64,000 nucleotides of DNA from DAIQRJ01 sp963708795 (lineage in GTDB: Bacteria > Actinomycetota > Actinomycetes > Propionibacteriales > DAIQRJ01): positions 162,868 through 226,867 of the forward strand of contig CAVPUH010000005.1 in the NCBI GenBank assembly GCA_963708795.1, in the 5' to 3' direction. Shown here one piece after another: positions 62,628 through 64,000 of the stretch. The position numbers were made by a program, and so were the translations under genes. Within the stretch, counting starts at the first letter, position 1. Every line of letters starts with the position of its first letter. The notes beneath the pieces were generated by a model. It had not been told where the DNA came from and did no database searches. It worked only from the letters and a program-made list of their open reading frames with translations.

Positions 62628-63839
62628 GTGAGCGATCAAGTCCGGGATCGGAGCCCTCTCGAAAGTTGCTCCTTGGCTGAGCTCCGTACTCGGATGAGTG
62701 CGAAATGGCGTGAGTATCCCACCGATGTGCTCCCGCTCTGGGTCGCTGAGATGGATGTGACGCTCGCCGAGCCCATCAAGCGCGTACTTCACGACGCAGT
62801 GAGACGCAGTGACACCGGATACGCCCACGGCACGGCCTACGCAGAGGCGTTGCGCGACTTCGCGTTCCGACGCTGGGGTTGGTCGGGCGTTGCGGTGGAA
62901 CGGACACGGCAGGTCACCGACGTGATGTCGGGCTCGGCCGAGGCGCTGAAACTGGTCACCGAGCCCGGTGACGCGGTCGTGGTCAACCCGCCTGTGTACC
63001 CGCCCTTCTTCAGCTTCATCAAGAACGCCGATCGGCGGGTCCTCACGGCGCCCCTGAACACCGAGGGCCGACTCGACCTCGACCAACTGGCCGCGGCGTT
63101 CGCCACAGCCACGGCCGGGGGGAGGAGAGCAGCGGCGTACCTCCTTTGCAGCCCACACAATCCGACGGGCACGGTGCACACCTCCGACGAACTTGCGGCC
63201 GTGGCGGAACTCGCCCGGCGCGTTGGCGTCAGGGTCATCGCGGATGAGATTCACGCACCGCTCGTCCTGCCAGGAGCGCGGTTCGTCCCCTACCTGAGCG
63301 TGCCGGGGGCCACAAGCGGCTTGTCCCTCATGTCGGCCTCAAAGGGCTGGAACCTGGCCGGACTGAGAGCGGCGCTGCTCGTAGCCGGCCCGGATGCGTA
63401 CGACGATCTGCAACGCCTACCGGAGGTGTTGGCTCACAGCGCCAACCATCTCAGCGTGCTCGCCCAGACGGCGGCGTTGCGCGATGGCGGTGACTGGCTC
63501 GACGACCTGCTGGTGGCGCTGGACGAGAACCGGACCCTCCTCGGTCGATTGCTGACCAAGCACCTGCCGCGGGTGGGCTACCGGCCGCCCGCAGGGACGT
63601 ATATGGCCTGGCTCGACTGCCGGCCGCTGCATGCAGGGCCAGACGTCGACCCTGCGGATCTCTTCCTCGATCGAGGCAGGGTGGCCCTGATGTCCGGCGC
63701 GCCGTTCGGCGCTGGTGGCGTTGGGCATGTCCGGCTCAACTTCGCGACCAGTCCAGCGATCCTCACCGAGGCGGTGGCCCGACTCGGTCGGGCCTTGGAT
63801 GGATCCGACGACGTATCGCCCGCGCTACACGGGTTGTAA
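62628..63839 (+). CDS. MalY/PatB-type PLP-dependent C-S lyase/aminotransferase
   Basis: The 403-residue protein (GTG 62628) is a fold-type I class I/II aminotransferase. WVAEMDVTLAEPIK is the MalY/PatB signature near the N-terminus. PPVYPPFFSFI, LLCSPHNPTGTVHT and IADEIHAPLVLPG (Asp206) follow, with Schiff-base Lys239 in SASKGWNLAG. MalY-type enzymes cleave cystathionine or related C-S bonds (beta-lyase), and some regulate maltose genes. It is next to the tRNA-Ser remnant and may belong to the element that entered there. A separate role in sulfur metabolism is equally possible. Confidence 0.88.
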   Translation: MSDQVRDRSPLESCSLAELRTRMSAKWREYPTDVLPLWVAEMDVTLAEPIKRVLHDAVRRSDTGYAHGTAYAEALRDFAFRRWGWSGVAVERTRQVTDVMSGSAEALKLVTEPGDAVVVNPPVYPPFFSFIKNADRRVLTAPLNTEGRLDLDQLAAAFATATAGGRRAAAYLLCSPHNPTGTVHTSDELAAVAELARRVGVRVIADEIHAPLVLPGARFVPYLSVPGATSGLSLMSASKGWNLAGLRAALLVAGPDAYDDLQRLPEVLAHSANHLSVLAQTAALRDGGDWLDDLLVALDENRTLLGRLLTKHLPRVGYRPPAGTYMAWLDCRPLHAGPDVDPADLFLDRGRVALMSGAPFGAGGVGHVRLNFATSPAILTEAVARLGRALDGSDDVSPALHGL

Positions 63840-63859
63840 GGAGCGACCCCATGAACTCA

Positions 63860-63895
63860 GCCACCTCCTGTGAGATTGGGGAGCGTCGAGGTGGC
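63860..63895. terminator. Possible hairpin after the lyase gene
   Basis: GCCACCTC at 63860-63867 pairs with GAGGTGGC at 63888-63895, an 8-bp stem with a 20-base loop, 20 bases after the lyase stop. It may terminate transcription. The loop is long, so confidence is low. Confidence 0.35.
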
Positions 63896-64000
63896 GGGTG
63901 CGAGCGTGGAGTCGAATGGCCTGACCGCCCGGAGTGGCTCTGAGATAGCACCAGCCGCTGCACGCGAGGCACGCCGGCTCGGTGGCGATCGCGTCGGCAG
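63896..64000. other. Window end, no gene recognised
   Basis: The last 105 bases contain short open frames running off the edge in more than one frame, none with recognisable content. Confidence 0.3.

Noticed and set aside
1..64000. CRISPR arrays, insertion sequences, prophage or rRNA
   Set aside because: I found no regularly spaced repeats, transposase or integrase motifs, phage structural proteins or rRNA-like stretches. The Cas4-like modules are not next to any cas gene.

Overview
The window is high-GC DNA from an actinobacterium. The evidence is an MshB-type mycothiol deacetylase, an actinobacterial oligoribonuclease beside tRNA-His, DUF1707, DUF7144 and DUF5990 proteins, twin-arginine lipoprotein signals and frequent GTG starts. 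I cannot place it to order or genus. No rRNA, CRISPR array, transposase, integrase or phage structural gene is visible.

Layout. 1-5.8 kb: an exported PhoX/DUF839 protein, a broken methyltransferase, a Nudix hydrolase and two badly broken DUF1254/DUF1214 proteins. 5.8-13.8 kb: two minus-strand runs of modifying and detoxification-type enzymes (VOC, GNAT, methyltransferase, aminoglycoside phosphotransferase-like, alpha/beta hydrolase, RibD-C reductase; then PhyH dioxygenase, nucleotidyltransferase, winged-helix regulator), separated by an ArsR metal sensor with its own operator. 13.9-18.3 kb: DLH hydrolase, phytoene-desaturase-like flavoprotein, pirin with a palindromic operator, tRNA-His and orn. 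18.7-25.0 kb: a complete peptide ABC importer operon (two permeases, two ATPases, a tiny membrane protein, a Tat-type binding lipoprotein). 25-28 kb: small stand-alone genes.

28-34.4 kb is the most unusual segment. Two translationally coupled PD-(D/E)XK proteins carry three Cas4/AddB-like iron-sulfur modules between them. They are followed on the same strand by a SulP remnant, an esterase, a small RemA-like protein and a HerA-type ATPase. 34.4-38.9 kb: a minus-strand run of a PNPOx-like flavoprotein, a 942-residue kinase/M23/PLP-lyase fusion and a secreted SH3 protein. 39-43.7 kb: a phosphotransferase, mshB, glucose dehydrogenase-like and a cysteine-less lipoamide-dehydrogenase-like flavoprotein. 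43.9-49.0 kb: a five-gene redox operon (small protein, DUF4331, Dyp peroxidase, crotonase, sulfite oxidase). 49-57 kb: miscellaneous enzymes plus a gene-poor scar with a truncated TetR gene. 57-62 kb: two SulP anion transporters flanking a potassium channel. 62-64 kb: two tRNA 3'-end remnants, one a clear tRNA-Ser half gene that looks like an attachment site, followed by a MalY-type lyase.

About fifteen genes are split by single-base frame changes. In most the frame resumes after one surplus base, so many are probably assembly errors. I annotate these as single genes and state where each break lies.
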